Of a DNA stretch of 64,000 nucleotides, positions 56,109 to 64,000 are shown in pieces. A model generated the notes under the pieces. That model searched no databases, was not told where the DNA came from, and was given only the letters and a program-made list of their open reading frames with translations. Numbering within the stretch: position 1 is the first letter of the stretch; each line of letters opens with the position of its first letter. The translations under genes were made by a program, and so were the position numbers. The DNA is from CADEED01 sp963839685 (GTDB lineage: Bacteria > Pseudomonadota > Gammaproteobacteria > Steroidobacterales > Steroidobacteraceae), in the NCBI GenBank assembly GCA_963839685.1, contig CAWIVS010000011.1:806001-870000 (forward strand). The letters are read 5' to 3'.

Positions 56109-57357
56109 CGCGCTGCGTAGCTCGGTTGAGCTTCTTTCCTGAATGAGCGCCCATAGGTCAGCCGCCGCCACAGCCATTCCATCGGGCCGAGCTCATGCCG
56201 GGCCAGCCACCATTTGCTCAACGGCACCTGCACCAGGAAGAAGATGCCGATGGCCAGCACCAGGTCGAGCGCGTTGCCGACCTTGCCCCACAGGCCGAAT
56301 CCCCAGCCGTAGAACAACGTGGTCGCGATCAAGGTCTGCATGAGGTAGTTGGTGAGCGGCATGCGCCCGGCGGTGGCCATGGGCTGCAGGCGCCGCCGCC
56401 AGGTCTCGTTGTGCACGCAGCGCACCAGCGTGGCGACGTAGAACACCATGATCAGTACACGGCACAGGATGTAACAGGTGCGCGCGATGATGCGCCACGG
56501 CGTAGGCGTTACGAAGTCCGTGGTCGTTGGCCTGCCAAATGCCGAACACCGCACCGGCCGCGAGGCCGCCGCCCAGCGCCCACCATTGCACGCGCCTCAC
56601 GAGGGGCAGGTACTTGCCCGAGTTCTGGAAAAACCGCGAGCGGCCGAGCATCAGGCCCAGAAACATCGGTCACCAGGATCTGGCTGTAGAAACTCAGCGT
56701 GCCCCGCAGCATGAAAGGCTCGGTGTACAGCTCTCCGAACTCGCGCGCGTGTTCGCGCGCGGCCGCATAGAAGGAGCCGTGCCCGTAGGCGGCGTTGTTG
56801 GTCGCTTCCCAGGCCTTCGACACCGCGACGATGTACTCACCGTCGGCGGGGGTGAAGGTGAAGTAGCGGTAGATGCCCATGGCCACTGGGAAGAGCAGGC
56901 ACAAGGCGAACAGTGTCCAAAGCACCTTGTAAGGCGCGCGCCGCAGCGCCAGCAACAACAGGCCCATGAGCGCGTAGACGTGCAGCACGTCGCCGGTCCA
57001 GAACACGCTCACGTGGATGACGCCGAACACGAACAGCCAGAAGATGCGCCGCAGGTAGATAGCCTTGGCGTGTCCCGGGTCGCGCGCCTCGAGCCGTTCG
57101 AGCTGGATGGTGAAGCCGATGGCAAACAACATGCTGAACATGCTGTTGAACTTGCCGGCGAACAACACTTCGGCGGCCGTCTCGGTCCACTTGTCCCACC
57201 ACTCCGGCCAGAGTTCGGTCCCGGCGTATTCGACGTAGAACGAGGTGTTGAACCACGGCATGTTCATGATGAAGATGCCGAGCAGCGCGAACCCGCGGAT
57301 CACATCCAGCGTATAGATCCGCTCTTTGGCCGAGACTGGCGTGGCCGTGGACTCCAT
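56105..57357 (-). pseudogene. DUF418 membrane protein with two frameshifts
   Basis: ATG 57357 after GGGGAG. The first frame has RIYTLDVIRGFALLGIFIMN, the YeiB/DUF418 start, and helices to about SFYSQILVTD. The sense moves near 56660 to MFLGLMLGRSRFFQNSGKYL and near 56530 to a third frame (ILCRVLIMVFYVATLVRCVH, AGRMPLTNYLMQTLIATTLF) that ends at 56105. The last block (GLWGKVGNALDLVLAIGIFF, WRRLTYGRSF) is the DUF418 C-terminus. About 418 residues when repaired. Function is unknown; probably transport or acyl transfer at the inner membrane. Confidence 0.75.
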
Positions 57358-57412
57358 GGAAGTCTCCCCGCCTTGTTGTCTTGCAGCAGCATACGCGCGA
57401 GGATGCGTCCGG

Positions 57413-58525
57413 ATGAATGTCGCGCGCCTGTTTTTTCTCTGTACTGTACTGATTTTCCCGATTGCCGCCGTCGCGGCCGAGCCGCCTGCCGCAACTTCCG
57501 CCGCCGATGCCGCGCTGCGAGACCTCGGCCGCCGCTGGCTGGAGAACAATGCCGGCGTCGGTCTGTCGATTGGCATCTACGACGCCGGTCAACGGCGCTT
57601 TTTCAACGCCGGGACGACCCGCATCGACGGAAATACACCGCCGACCAAGGACACGATCTACGAGATCGGTCCGCTGGCCAAGACCATGGCCGGTCAGCTG
57701 CTGGCTCGTGCCGTGGTGGAAGGCCGGGCGAGCCTGGACGACGAGGCAACGCGCTATCTCCCGAACCCATATCCCAATCTCGCCAACAGCGGGGAGAACA
57801 TTCGGCTGGTGCACCTCGCCAACATGACGTCGCAGCTGCTGGACAACATTCCTGACTTCACGCAGGTACGGCGGATCCCAAACGAGCCGCTCGAGGCCAC
57901 GCGGATGCGGGTGGTGGAGGACTACACGCAGGAGGAATTCCTGCGTCAGCTGCATCGCATCATGCCGCGGCGTGCGCCCGGCATCGAACCCGGCCAATCC
58001 AATGTCTCGAGCATGCTGCTCGCGGTGGCGCTGCAGAAGATCTATGACGAACCGTTCGAATCCATCATCGCGAACCAGATCGAAAAACCTCTGCGCATGG
58101 GCAGCGGCACGCGGCCGGCGAGCAAACTACTGGCGAAGGGATATACGAAGAACAACGAGGAACTGCCGAGCTTCGCGGCTCCGATGGCCTACTCGTGGGG
58201 ATCGCTGCGTTACAGCACCGAAGATCTGCTGCGATATGCAGCGTGGCAGATGGTCGAACGGGACGCGTCGGTCAAGCTCGCGCATCAGCCGACATGGCTG
58301 ACGCCCGACAAGCAGCGGGGCGTGGCGTTGTTCTGGATTACCTCGGAGACATCGCGCGGCCGCCGACTGCACTTTTCCGGCGCCACGTTTGGATTCGCGG
58401 GCATGTGCGAGCTGTATCCCGACGCGAAGGTGGCGGTGGTCTTGCTCACCAACAAGGCCGCGGACGACGCGCAGGAATCCCTGCGCGCGCTGTCCGCAAA
58501 AATCATCGAAACGCTACGGCCCTGA
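57413..58525 (+). CDS. beta-lactamase-like serine hydrolase, probable pseudoenzyme
   Basis: 370 residues from ATG 57413 with a signal peptide (MNVARLFFLCTVLIFPIAAV). The fold matches class C beta-lactamase/DD-peptidase relatives, but the catalytic positions differ. The family's SxxK box, normally EIGSxxKT, reads EIGPLAKT, with Pro87 replacing the nucleophile serine and Lys90 kept. The YxN box reads QSN (Gln195). The third motif region is HFSGATFGF. Overall composition and reading frame are intact, so this looks like a retained binding protein rather than debris. Divergent from DUF418 by 55 bases. Confidence 0.8.
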   Translation: MNVARLFFLCTVLIFPIAAVAAEPPAATSAADAALRDLGRRWLENNAGVGLSIGIYDAGQRRFFNAGTTRIDGNTPPTKDTIYEIGPLAKTMAGQLLARAVVEGRASLDDEATRYLPNPYPNLANSGENIRLVHLANMTSQLLDNIPDFTQVRRIPNEPLEATRMRVVEDYTQEEFLRQLHRIMPRRAPGIEPGQSNVSSMLLAVALQKIYDEPFESIIANQIEKPLRMGSGTRPASKLLAKGYTKNNEELPSFAAPMAYSWGSLRYSTEDLLRYAAWQMVERDASVKLAHQPTWLTPDKQRGVALFWITSETSRGRRLHFSGATFGFAGMCELYPDAKVAVVLLTNKAADDAQESLRALSAKIIETLRP

Positions 58526-58981
58526 TCAGCCGCCCGACGCCAGCATGCGCTCGGCCTGCGAATCGCTCAGCGGGTCGGAGAGCGTTTTGTCCTGCTTGGC
58601 GGCGATGCCCTTGTGGTTCATGTCGATACGGCCCGAGAAGTGAGCGCCATCGGCGATGCCCACGCGGGGCGCGAAGATGTTGCCGGTCACCTTGGCGGTC
58701 TGGCGGATCGACACCGACTCCGTGGCGTAGACATCACCTTCGACGCGGCCTTCGATGATCACGAATTTCGCGCGAATGTTGCCCTTGACGCCGCCTTCCT
58801 TGCCGATGCTCAGGCTGCGGGTGTGCTCGATCTGGCCTTCGAGTTGACCCTGAAATTCCAGGTCTTCCTCGCCGTACAGTTCACCCTTGAAGTGCAGGGT
58901 GGGACCGAGCACGCAGGGCGTGCCCTGGGGAGCCGGCGCCGCGGGCGGAGCCATCTTGCTTTCCGCAAAATCTTTGTTCAT
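58526..58981 (-). CDS. bactofilin, downstream copy
   Basis: 151 residues from ATG 58981 (CCGGAG upstream). The polymerising beta-helix core is visible: LGPTLHFKGELYGEEDLEFQ, GQIEHTRSLSIGKEGGVKGN, AKFVIIEGRVEGDVYATESV and VTGNIFAPRVGIADGAHFSG. Bactofilins form cytoskeletal filaments that scaffold cell-shape and wall enzymes. It lies 13 bases after its paralogue, in one operon. The C-terminal tail (DPLSDSQAERMLASGG) is unlike the paralogue's. Confidence 0.9.
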   Translation of the reverse strand: MNKDFAESKMAPPAAPAPQGTPCVLGPTLHFKGELYGEEDLEFQGQLEGQIEHTRSLSIGKEGGVKGNIRAKFVIIEGRVEGDVYATESVSIRQTAKVTGNIFAPRVGIADGAHFSGRIDMNHKGIAAKQDKTLSDPLSDSQAERMLASGG

Positions 58982-58994
58982 GGTTTTCTCCGGC

Positions 58995-59411
58995 TCAGCG
59001 GCTCGAGGTGACGACTGGGGCTGCGGGTCCTTGCGACCCGGCATTGGCTGCGGGTCCTTGCGACCCAGCATTCGACTCCATTGTGACTCCGCCATTGAAA
59101 TTCGCTCCCTCTGTGATGCTCACGCTCGGCGCGCGAAGGTTGCCGCGCACCACCGCCGACTGACTGACTTTGATGCTCTTCTTGGCGCTCATGTCGCCCT
59201 GCACGCGTCCATCTACGTCGATGACGGCGGCGTTCACGGTCGCAACTACTTCGCCTTTCTGGCCGACGACAACGCGTTGCTGATGATTGATCGTGCCCTC
59301 GATGCGGCCTTCGATCTTGATGTCTTCCTGGGCTTTCAGTTCGCCCTTGAAACGCAGCGTCGGACCAAACACCGACATGCGCTCATTCGTGGAGTTGTAG
59401 GGACTGCTCAT
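58995..59411 (-). CDS. bactofilin, upstream copy
   Basis: 138 residues from ATG 59411 (GGGAGAG upstream). Core: VFGPTLRFKGELKAQEDIKI, EGTINHQQRVVVGQKGEVVA, AAVIDVDGRVQGDMSAKKSI and VRGNLRAPSVSITEGANFNG. The C-terminus repeats NAGSQGPAA twice, from a 27-base direct duplication in the DNA (59016-59069). Likely forms filaments alone or with the downstream copy. First gene of the bactofilin pair. Confidence 0.88.
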   Translation of the reverse strand: MSSPYNSTNERMSVFGPTLRFKGELKAQEDIKIEGRIEGTINHQQRVVVGQKGEVVATVNAAVIDVDGRVQGDMSAKKSIKVSQSAVVRGNLRAPSVSITEGANFNGGVTMESNAGSQGPAANAGSQGPAAPVVTSSR

Positions 59412-59574
59412 CAAATCTCTCCCTTGGGTTGCCGGCACGCTGCTGCGAAGCGCGGCATAGATTGCGCCGTGACTTATGCCCAGAACCGTGTCGCACTTCG
59501 CAGGCGTCGTCGATTGCGGGTTTGTCTTGGGAAATATGTCGAACCCAAAAAGGGGCGAAAAGGCGAAGAGGGCA

Positions 59575-59674
59575 GGGCAATAAATGGGGACATTCCTATT
59601 TTCGCGGCAACATCTTCGACGTATCTCGCAACCGATTGATACAGCGAAAATAGGAATGTCCCCATTTATTGCCC
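59575..59674. repeat. palindromic element D (REPIN-like)
   Basis: Perfect 31-bp inverted repeats at 59575-59605 and 59644-59674, with a 38-base spacer. The arms contain GGGCAATAAATGGGGACATTCCT followed by ATTTTCGC. The stop codon of the neighbouring LuxR/VOC gene (59666-59668) lies inside the right arm. Shares its end sequence with elements A-C. Confidence 0.88.
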
Positions 59675-60298
59675 CTTTTTTGTTTGGGCCATGATGGCGA
59701 GCGGGCGGCCGTCCGGATCCTCGAAGAACGCCATCCATTCCTCGGTGCCGTCGGCGTGTCGATGAATCATGTGCGGCGCATGCGTGAATTGGACGCCGCG
59801 CTGTTTGAGTGCCTCGTGCGCCTGGACGATGTCGCTCACGCGCAGGTACAGCACAGATTCTTTGACCGCACCCGACTTTTCCTGCGCCAGCATCAGGCGC
59901 GTGCCGCCGCAATCGAAGAATGCCAGGGTGCCGAAGGTATAAAGATGCGGCAGGCCCAGTACGTCGCGATACCACTTCTCCGATGCCCCGATGTCGCCAA
60001 CAGAGCGGGCGATCTGGCCGATCGCGCCTGACAAAGGCTTCTCATTCATGGACTTGCTCCTCTGGTCGGCCAGTGCCCCATCGCGGGGCGCGCGGAACCA
60101 GGCACGCAGTGCCCTGCGATCGGGCAATCCCAGCTTCGCGAGCGCGTTGGTCACGTGGTATTTCACGGCGTCTACGCTCACGCCGCGGCGGCGCGCGATT
60201 TCCGTGTTGGTCATGCCGTGCTGTACGGCGTGGACAGTGCGCCATTCGGATGGCGTCAGCAGGTCCGCATGCTTTGGACGACCTCGCGCGCGCTTCAT
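59666..60298 (-). CDS. fusion of LuxR-type helix-turn-helix and VOC (glyoxalase-like) domain
   Basis: 210 residues from ATG 60298. Residues 1-75 hold a LuxR/GerE-type helix-turn-helix (LTPSEWRTVHAVQHGMTNTE, IARRRGVSVDAVKYHVTNAL). Residues ~90-205 form a VOC domain (IGQIARSVGDIGASEKWYRD, VLGLPHLYTFGTLAFFDCGG, EEWMAFFEDPDGRPLAIMAQ). His or Glu metal ligands are partly present (E in EEWMAFFEDPDG). The fusion suggests a transcription factor that senses a small ligand in its VOC cup, rather than an enzyme. The last codons (KKGQ, stop) lie in element D. Confidence 0.83.
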   Translation of the reverse strand: MKRARGRPKHADLLTPSEWRTVHAVQHGMTNTEIARRRGVSVDAVKYHVTNALAKLGLPDRRALRAWFRAPRDGALADQRSKSMNEKPLSGAIGQIARSVGDIGASEKWYRDVLGLPHLYTFGTLAFFDCGGTRLMLAQEKSGAVKESVLYLRVSDIVQAHEALKQRGVQFTHAPHMIHRHADGTEEWMAFFEDPDGRPLAIMAQTKKGQ

Positions 60299-60436
60299 GG
60301 TCGAATCGTAGTAGCGCGGCGGGCGATTTTCCCTACCCGGTCGCAACCGAGTGTGAACTCCGTCGGTCTCCATGGCGCGACTGTTTGCCGGACTAACAGG
60401 TCTGGGCTACCTTGCAGCGCAATAGGGAGGGGCCTC

Positions 60437-62203
60437 GTGCAGGACCTGGAAGCGGAGCTCGAATCGGCACCGATCGAGACGACCACTGACCGCGCCGATG
60501 ACGTTCGCGGCGCGGGCGCGGCGCTGCTGACTGCGCTCGCCCTAAGCGCCTGCGGCGGGGGTGGCGGAGGTTCGCCCAGCCCCAGTCCTGCGCCGCCTCC
60601 GCCCCCACCTCCGGTTTCCAAAGCCTCCACCGATGCCGAGGCCGCGCGTTTCCTGTTGCAGGCCCAGTTTTCGGCCGACACCACCGACATCACTACGCTG
60701 AAAACCGATGGTTACCTGGCCTGGCTGAACGCGCGCTATGCCGCGGCGCTCGGGCAAACCGGCGTGGCCTGGCTGAACGAACGCGGCCACAACTCCATCA
60801 CCTCCGAGCAGCGCTATTTCTGGCCGCAGTTCGGCGATCACATGATCTGGAACCAGCTGCTGGCCGGGCCGGACCAGATGCGCAAGCGCGTCTCGCTGGC
60901 ATTGTCGGAATTCTTCGTCGTGTCCCTGAGCCCCATCGACGGCTTCAATCCGCCGTATGTCATTGGCGCCTACTGGGACGTGCTGACGGCGAACGCCTTC
61001 GGCAATTTCCGCACGCTGCTGGAGCAGATCACCCTGAATGCGGGCATGGGTTTCTTCCTGAACACCAAGGGTAACCTCAAGGAAGACGCCAACGGCCGCC
61101 AGCCCGACGAGAACTACGCGCGCGAGGTCATGCAGCTGTTCACCATCGGGCTGTACGAGCTCAATCCCGATGGCACGCACAAACTCGACGCCAACAGCCG
61201 GCCCATCGAGACCTACGGCCAGAGCGACATCACCAACCTCGCGCGGGTATTCACGGGCTACGACTGGGACTACCTGGCGAATGGCGGCAGCTTCACCAAT
61301 GTGGCCTGGCATGACTACGACGTGCCCAGCACGCACTTCGCCACGAATCCGATGTGGTTCAACCCGAACGCCCACTCGACCCTCGAGGTGAATTTCCTCG
61401 GCACGAACATTCCGGCGAATACGCCGGGACGCGAGGCCCTGCGCATCGCGCTCGACCGGCTGTTCAATCATTCGAACACCGGGCCTTTCTTCGCGCGCCA
61501 GATGATCCAGCGCCTGGTGATGAGCAATCCGTCGCCGGCCTACGTGGGGCGAGTGGCCGCGGCCTTCGCCAACAACGGCTCTGGCACGCGTGGCGATCTG
61601 CGCGCCGTATGGACTGCCATCCTGATGGACGAGGAAGCGCGCACCGCGCCCTCGGCCGCGAACGGCCTGTCCGGCAAGTTGCGTGAGCCGGTGGTGCGCC
61701 TGGTGCAGTGGGCGCGCACCGTCGGCACCAGTTCCACCAACGGCGCCTACGAAATCTACGATCTTTCGCCCAGCGACCAGGCACTCGGTCAGAGTCCGCT
61801 GCGTTCGCCGTCGGTGTTCAATTTCTTCCGCCCCGGGTACGTCCCGCCCAACACCGAGATCGCCGCCGCCGAAAGGCAGGCGCCGGAATTCCAGCTGCTC
61901 AACGAGACCACCACGGCCGGCTATATCAATTTCCTGCAGTGGGTGACGCGTGGTGGCTACAACGACGTGAAACCCACCTACACGGACCTGCTGCCCATCG
62001 CGCACGACGTGCCGCAGGTGGTGGACTGGCTCAACCTGCGCCTTACCGCGAACCAGATGTCGAATGAATCGCTCACGGTGATCCGCAACATGCTCAACCT
62101 GTTCGGTATCACCACGACCAGCACCAATGACGACAAGCTGAACATGCTGGCAACGGCCTGTTTCCTGTTCCTCATCAGCCCCGAATACCTGGTGCAGAAA
62201 TGA
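60437..62203 (+). CDS. DUF1800 family exported protein
   Basis: 588 residues. The GTG start at 60437 is chosen for its strong GGGAGGGG site. An N-terminal hydrophobic stretch ends in a lipobox-like LALSAC, followed by Gly and Pro runs (GGGGGGSPSPSPAPPPPPPP). The DUF1800 domain fills the rest: RFLLQAQFSADTTDITTLKT, NYAREVMQLFTIGLYELNPD, PFFARQMIQRLVMSNPSPAY and LRSPSVFNFFRPGYVPPNTE. DUF1800 genes are nearly always paired with DUF1501 genes, as here (ATGA overlap). Their joint function is unknown; envelope or surface location is likely. Confidence 0.88.
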   Translation: MQDLEAELESAPIETTTDRADDVRGAGAALLTALALSACGGGGGGSPSPSPAPPPPPPPVSKASTDAEAARFLLQAQFSADTTDITTLKTDGYLAWLNARYAAALGQTGVAWLNERGHNSITSEQRYFWPQFGDHMIWNQLLAGPDQMRKRVSLALSEFFVVSLSPIDGFNPPYVIGAYWDVLTANAFGNFRTLLEQITLNAGMGFFLNTKGNLKEDANGRQPDENYAREVMQLFTIGLYELNPDGTHKLDANSRPIETYGQSDITNLARVFTGYDWDYLANGGSFTNVAWHDYDVPSTHFATNPMWFNPNAHSTLEVNFLGTNIPANTPGREALRIALDRLFNHSNTGPFFARQMIQRLVMSNPSPAYVGRVAAAFANNGSGTRGDLRAVWTAILMDEEARTAPSAANGLSGKLREPVVRLVQWARTVGTSSTNGAYEIYDLSPSDQALGQSPLRSPSVFNFFRPGYVPPNTEIAAAERQAPEFQLLNETTTAGYINFLQWVTRGGYNDVKPTYTDLLPIAHDVPQVVDWLNLRLTANQMSNESLTVIRNMLNLFGITTTSTNDDKLNMLATACFLFLISPEYLVQK

Positions 62204-63612
62204 AACACTGGACCCGACGACTGGTCCTGCAACGTGGCCTGCAGCTCGGCGCCATGGGTGTGGCTGCGCCGCTGGCCATCAATCTCGCCGCCATCGGCGA
62301 GGCCGCGGCCTTCGACAACAGCGACTACAAGGCGCTGGTGTGCGTGTTCCTGTACGGTGGCAACGACTATGCGAACACGGTCGTGCCCTACGATCCGGCT
62401 AACTACGCGCTTTATCACCAGATCCGCGCCGGCGCGGCGGGTGAGGGACAGGCCGGTATTGCGCTGGCGCGCGCCGCGCTTGCGCCCACCGCGTTGACGC
62501 CCAACGGTGGTTCGGCGCTCACCGACAATCTGCAGTACGCCCTGGCACCGCAGCTCGCCGGACTCAAGAGCCTGTGGGACGCGGGACGGCTGGCCGTGCA
62601 GCTCAACGTGGGGCCGCTGATTCAGCCGACCACTCTGGCGCAGTACCTGAGCACCAACAAGGTCGCCAATCCGCTGCCGCCGAAGTTGTTCTCGCACAAC
62701 GACCAGCAATCCATCTGGCAGGCCAATGGCAGCGAGGGTGCGACCATCGGCTGGGGCGGACGCCTGGGCGACATTGCGCTGTCCAGCAACAGCAATTCAC
62801 CGAATTCCCTGCTCACCTGCATTTCGGCGAGCGGCAATGCCGTGTTCGTCGCGGGCAGAGATGCCTTGCAGTACCAGATCAGCCCTGGCGGTGCGATCAA
62901 GATCCGGGCGCTCGATCCCGCGCAGACCAATTTTGCGCCGTTCCGCGATGCCGTGAATGCACTGATCACGCGCAGCAGCAATCACGTGCTCGAGAATGAA
63001 TACGCCATCGTCACGCGGCGCTCCATCGAGATGGAGGGCATCGTGAACAGCGCGTTGGCGCCGGTACAGCCGACCACCGTGTTCCCCGCCAACAATCCGC
63101 TGGCCAGCCAGCTCAAGATCGTGGCGCGGCTCATTGGCGCGCGCGGCGCGCTCAACATGCGCCGCCAGGTGTTCTTCGTGTCGCTGGGCGGCTTCGACAA
63201 TCACAACCTGCTCATGCAGGACCACCCGACCCTGCTCCAGCGTATCAACGATGCGATGAGCGCGTTCTACGCCGCTACCGTGGAGTTGGGAGTCGCCAAC
63301 AGTGTCACCACGTTCACGGCCTCCGATTTCGGGCGCACATTGAGCTCGAATGCGGACGGCTCGGACCACGGCTGGGGCTCGCATCACTTCGTGATGGGAG
63401 GCGCCGTCAATGGCGGTCGCTTCTACGGCACGGCGCCGCATGTTTCGATCCAGACCGATGACCAGGTGGGCCAGGGCCGCCTGCTGCCGACCACCTCCGT
63501 GGACCAATTTGCCGCCACGCTGGCGCGCTGGTTCGGATGCTCGGTCTCCGAGCTGCCGGGAATCCTGCCCAACGTCGGCAATTTCCCGAACACCAGTCTC
63601 GGGTTCGTCTAG
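62200..63612 (+). CDS. DUF1501 family Tat-exported protein
   Basis: 470 residues. The ATG overlaps the DUF1800 stop. N-terminal export signal TRRLVLQRGLQLGAMGVAAP with an RR pair. DUF1501 motifs: KALVCVFLYGGNDYANTVVP, PQLAGLKSLWDAGRLAVQLN, RRQVFFVSLGGFDNHNLLMQ and TASDFGRTLSSNADGSDHGW. The family shares the metal-site layout of alkaline phosphatase/sulfatase-like folds (GGNDYANT, DFGRT, DHGWGSHH). Substrate unknown. It works with the DUF1800 partner. Confidence 0.9.
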   Translation: MKHWTRRLVLQRGLQLGAMGVAAPLAINLAAIGEAAAFDNSDYKALVCVFLYGGNDYANTVVPYDPANYALYHQIRAGAAGEGQAGIALARAALAPTALTPNGGSALTDNLQYALAPQLAGLKSLWDAGRLAVQLNVGPLIQPTTLAQYLSTNKVANPLPPKLFSHNDQQSIWQANGSEGATIGWGGRLGDIALSSNSNSPNSLLTCISASGNAVFVAGRDALQYQISPGGAIKIRALDPAQTNFAPFRDAVNALITRSSNHVLENEYAIVTRRSIEMEGIVNSALAPVQPTTVFPANNPLASQLKIVARLIGARGALNMRRQVFFVSLGGFDNHNLLMQDHPTLLQRINDAMSAFYAATVELGVANSVTTFTASDFGRTLSSNADGSDHGWGSHHFVMGGAVNGGRFYGTAPHVSIQTDDQVGQGRLLPTTSVDQFAATLARWFGCSVSELPGILPNVGNFPNTSLGFV

Positions 63613-64000
63613 CGTTCTGGCCACCTCCATGGTGGCGCGTCCAGCAATCCCTGGCCTTCGATCACCGTTTCGCCGAGCTCCTTGGTGAGCGTGATGGTGC
63701 TGCAATCCCTGGCTTCCTTGAGCGCGGCGATCATGCGCGAGGCGTGTGAAACCACCCAGACCTGGGTGTGTCGCGACGCCTTCTCGATAAGGCGCGCGAG
63801 GGCTGGCAGAAGGTCTGGATGCAGGCTGGTCTCGGGTTCGTTGAGGATCATCAGCGACGGCGGCCGGGGCGTGAGCAGCGCGGCAATCCAGAGTAGATAG
63901 CGCAATGTTCCATCGGAAAGCTCGGCGGCGCTCAACGGGCGCAGCAAGCCGTGTTGTGAAAACAGCAAAGTGAAGCGCCCGCCGCCGTGTTCCACTTCCA
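63609..64000 (-). CDS. AAA-type ATPase (RecF/SMC-like), 5' end outside the window
   Basis: The last ~130 residues of a protein whose frame is open to the window edge. Visible features are the signature-like LSDGTLRYLLWIAALL (ABC signature region), the Walker B stretch LMILNEPETSLHPDLLPALA (NEPE...H, as in AAA_21 proteins) and VWVVSHASRMIAAL (switch His). This is the C-terminal half of the AAA_21/OLD-type ATPase fold. Overlaps the DUF1501 stop by four bases, tail to tail. Function cannot be narrowed without the N-terminus. Confidence 0.8.
   Translation of the reverse strand, partial: EVEHGGGRFTLLFSQHGLLRPLSAAELSDGTLRYLLWIAALLTPRPPSLMILNEPETSLHPDLLPALARLIEKASRHTQVWVVSHASRMIAALKEARDCSTITLTKELGETVIEGQGLLDAPPWRWPER

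Noticed and set aside
34743..59674. Palindromic elements considered as rho-independent terminators
   Set aside because: The arms are 31-40 bases with 34-48-base loops, share a specific end sequence among copies and lack T tracts; a mobile-repeat origin fits better, though they could stop transcription as a side effect.
60542..62005. Open frame of 487 codons opposite the DUF1800 gene
   Set aside because: Antisense shadow; DUF1800 motifs are clear on the plus strand.

Overview
The window is GC-rich, densely coded bacterial chromosome. It has short intergenic gaps, many stop/start overlaps and both Tat-type and Sec-type exported proteins. The gene families (CadC-like winged-helix/TPR regulators, tryptophan-halogenase-like flavoproteins, a GH9 cellulase, bactofilins, a DUF1800/DUF1501 pair, ECF sigma/anti-sigma pairs) suggest a free-living, polymer-degrading gammaproteobacterium of the Xanthomonadales/Steroidobacterales type. 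That placement is inferred from gene content only. I see no rRNA, tRNA, CRISPR array, prophage or transposase gene.

Layout. 0-4 kb: the 3' part of a TPR regulator, a small protein and a secreted FG-GAP protein. 4-7.4 kb: a YgiQ-type radical SAM protein behind a structured leader, and a RIO1-type kinase. 7.5-10.7 kb: an operon of ECF sigma factor, anti-sigma factor and two exported HEAT-repeat proteins. 10.8-16.8 kb: hydrolases, a membrane-anchored AraC regulator and small proteins. 16.9-19.4 kb: two tandem BON-domain proteins. 19.4-22.5 kb: a BlaI/BlaR1-like regulatory locus in which the sensor is an array of 28-residue repeats that also occurs in a separate secreted protein. 22.6-30.6 kb: secreted and lipid-modifying proteins, including a second FG-GAP paralogue, an RCC1-repeat protein, a cyclopropane synthase homologue and a zinc peptidase. 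30.8-36.2 kb: an aldo/keto reductase, a winged-helix/TPR regulator divergent from a methyltransferase, and small stress-type proteins (CBS, PRC-barrel, DUF6496). 36.3-46.4 kb: an acyltransferase, a second sigma/anti-sigma pair, sugar-related enzymes and a PhoD-type phosphatase. 47-53.6 kb: an OxyR-like regulator without its redox cysteines, two tryptophan-halogenase-like proteins, a proton antiporter and a zinc metallopeptidase. 53.6-64 kb: GH9 cellulase, DUF418, an apparent pseudo-hydrolase, two bactofilins, a LuxR-HTH/VOC fusion, the DUF1800/DUF1501 pair and a truncated ATPase.

Three themes stand out. First, the BlaI / M56 protease / repeat-protein locus (19.4-22.5 kb) looks like a complete protease-relayed signalling module with an unfamiliar sensor and a clear double operator. 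Second, four long palindromes built on one shared end sequence lie in intergenic positions at 34.7, 40.5, 51.1 and 59.6 kb and resemble the non-autonomous REPIN-like elements moved by RAYT transposases. Third, at least ten genes carry apparent frameshifts while the protein similarity continues undamaged in another frame. This points to indel errors in the sequence, or to very recent decay.

Functions are assigned from recognisable motifs and remembered family patterns. No database search was possible.
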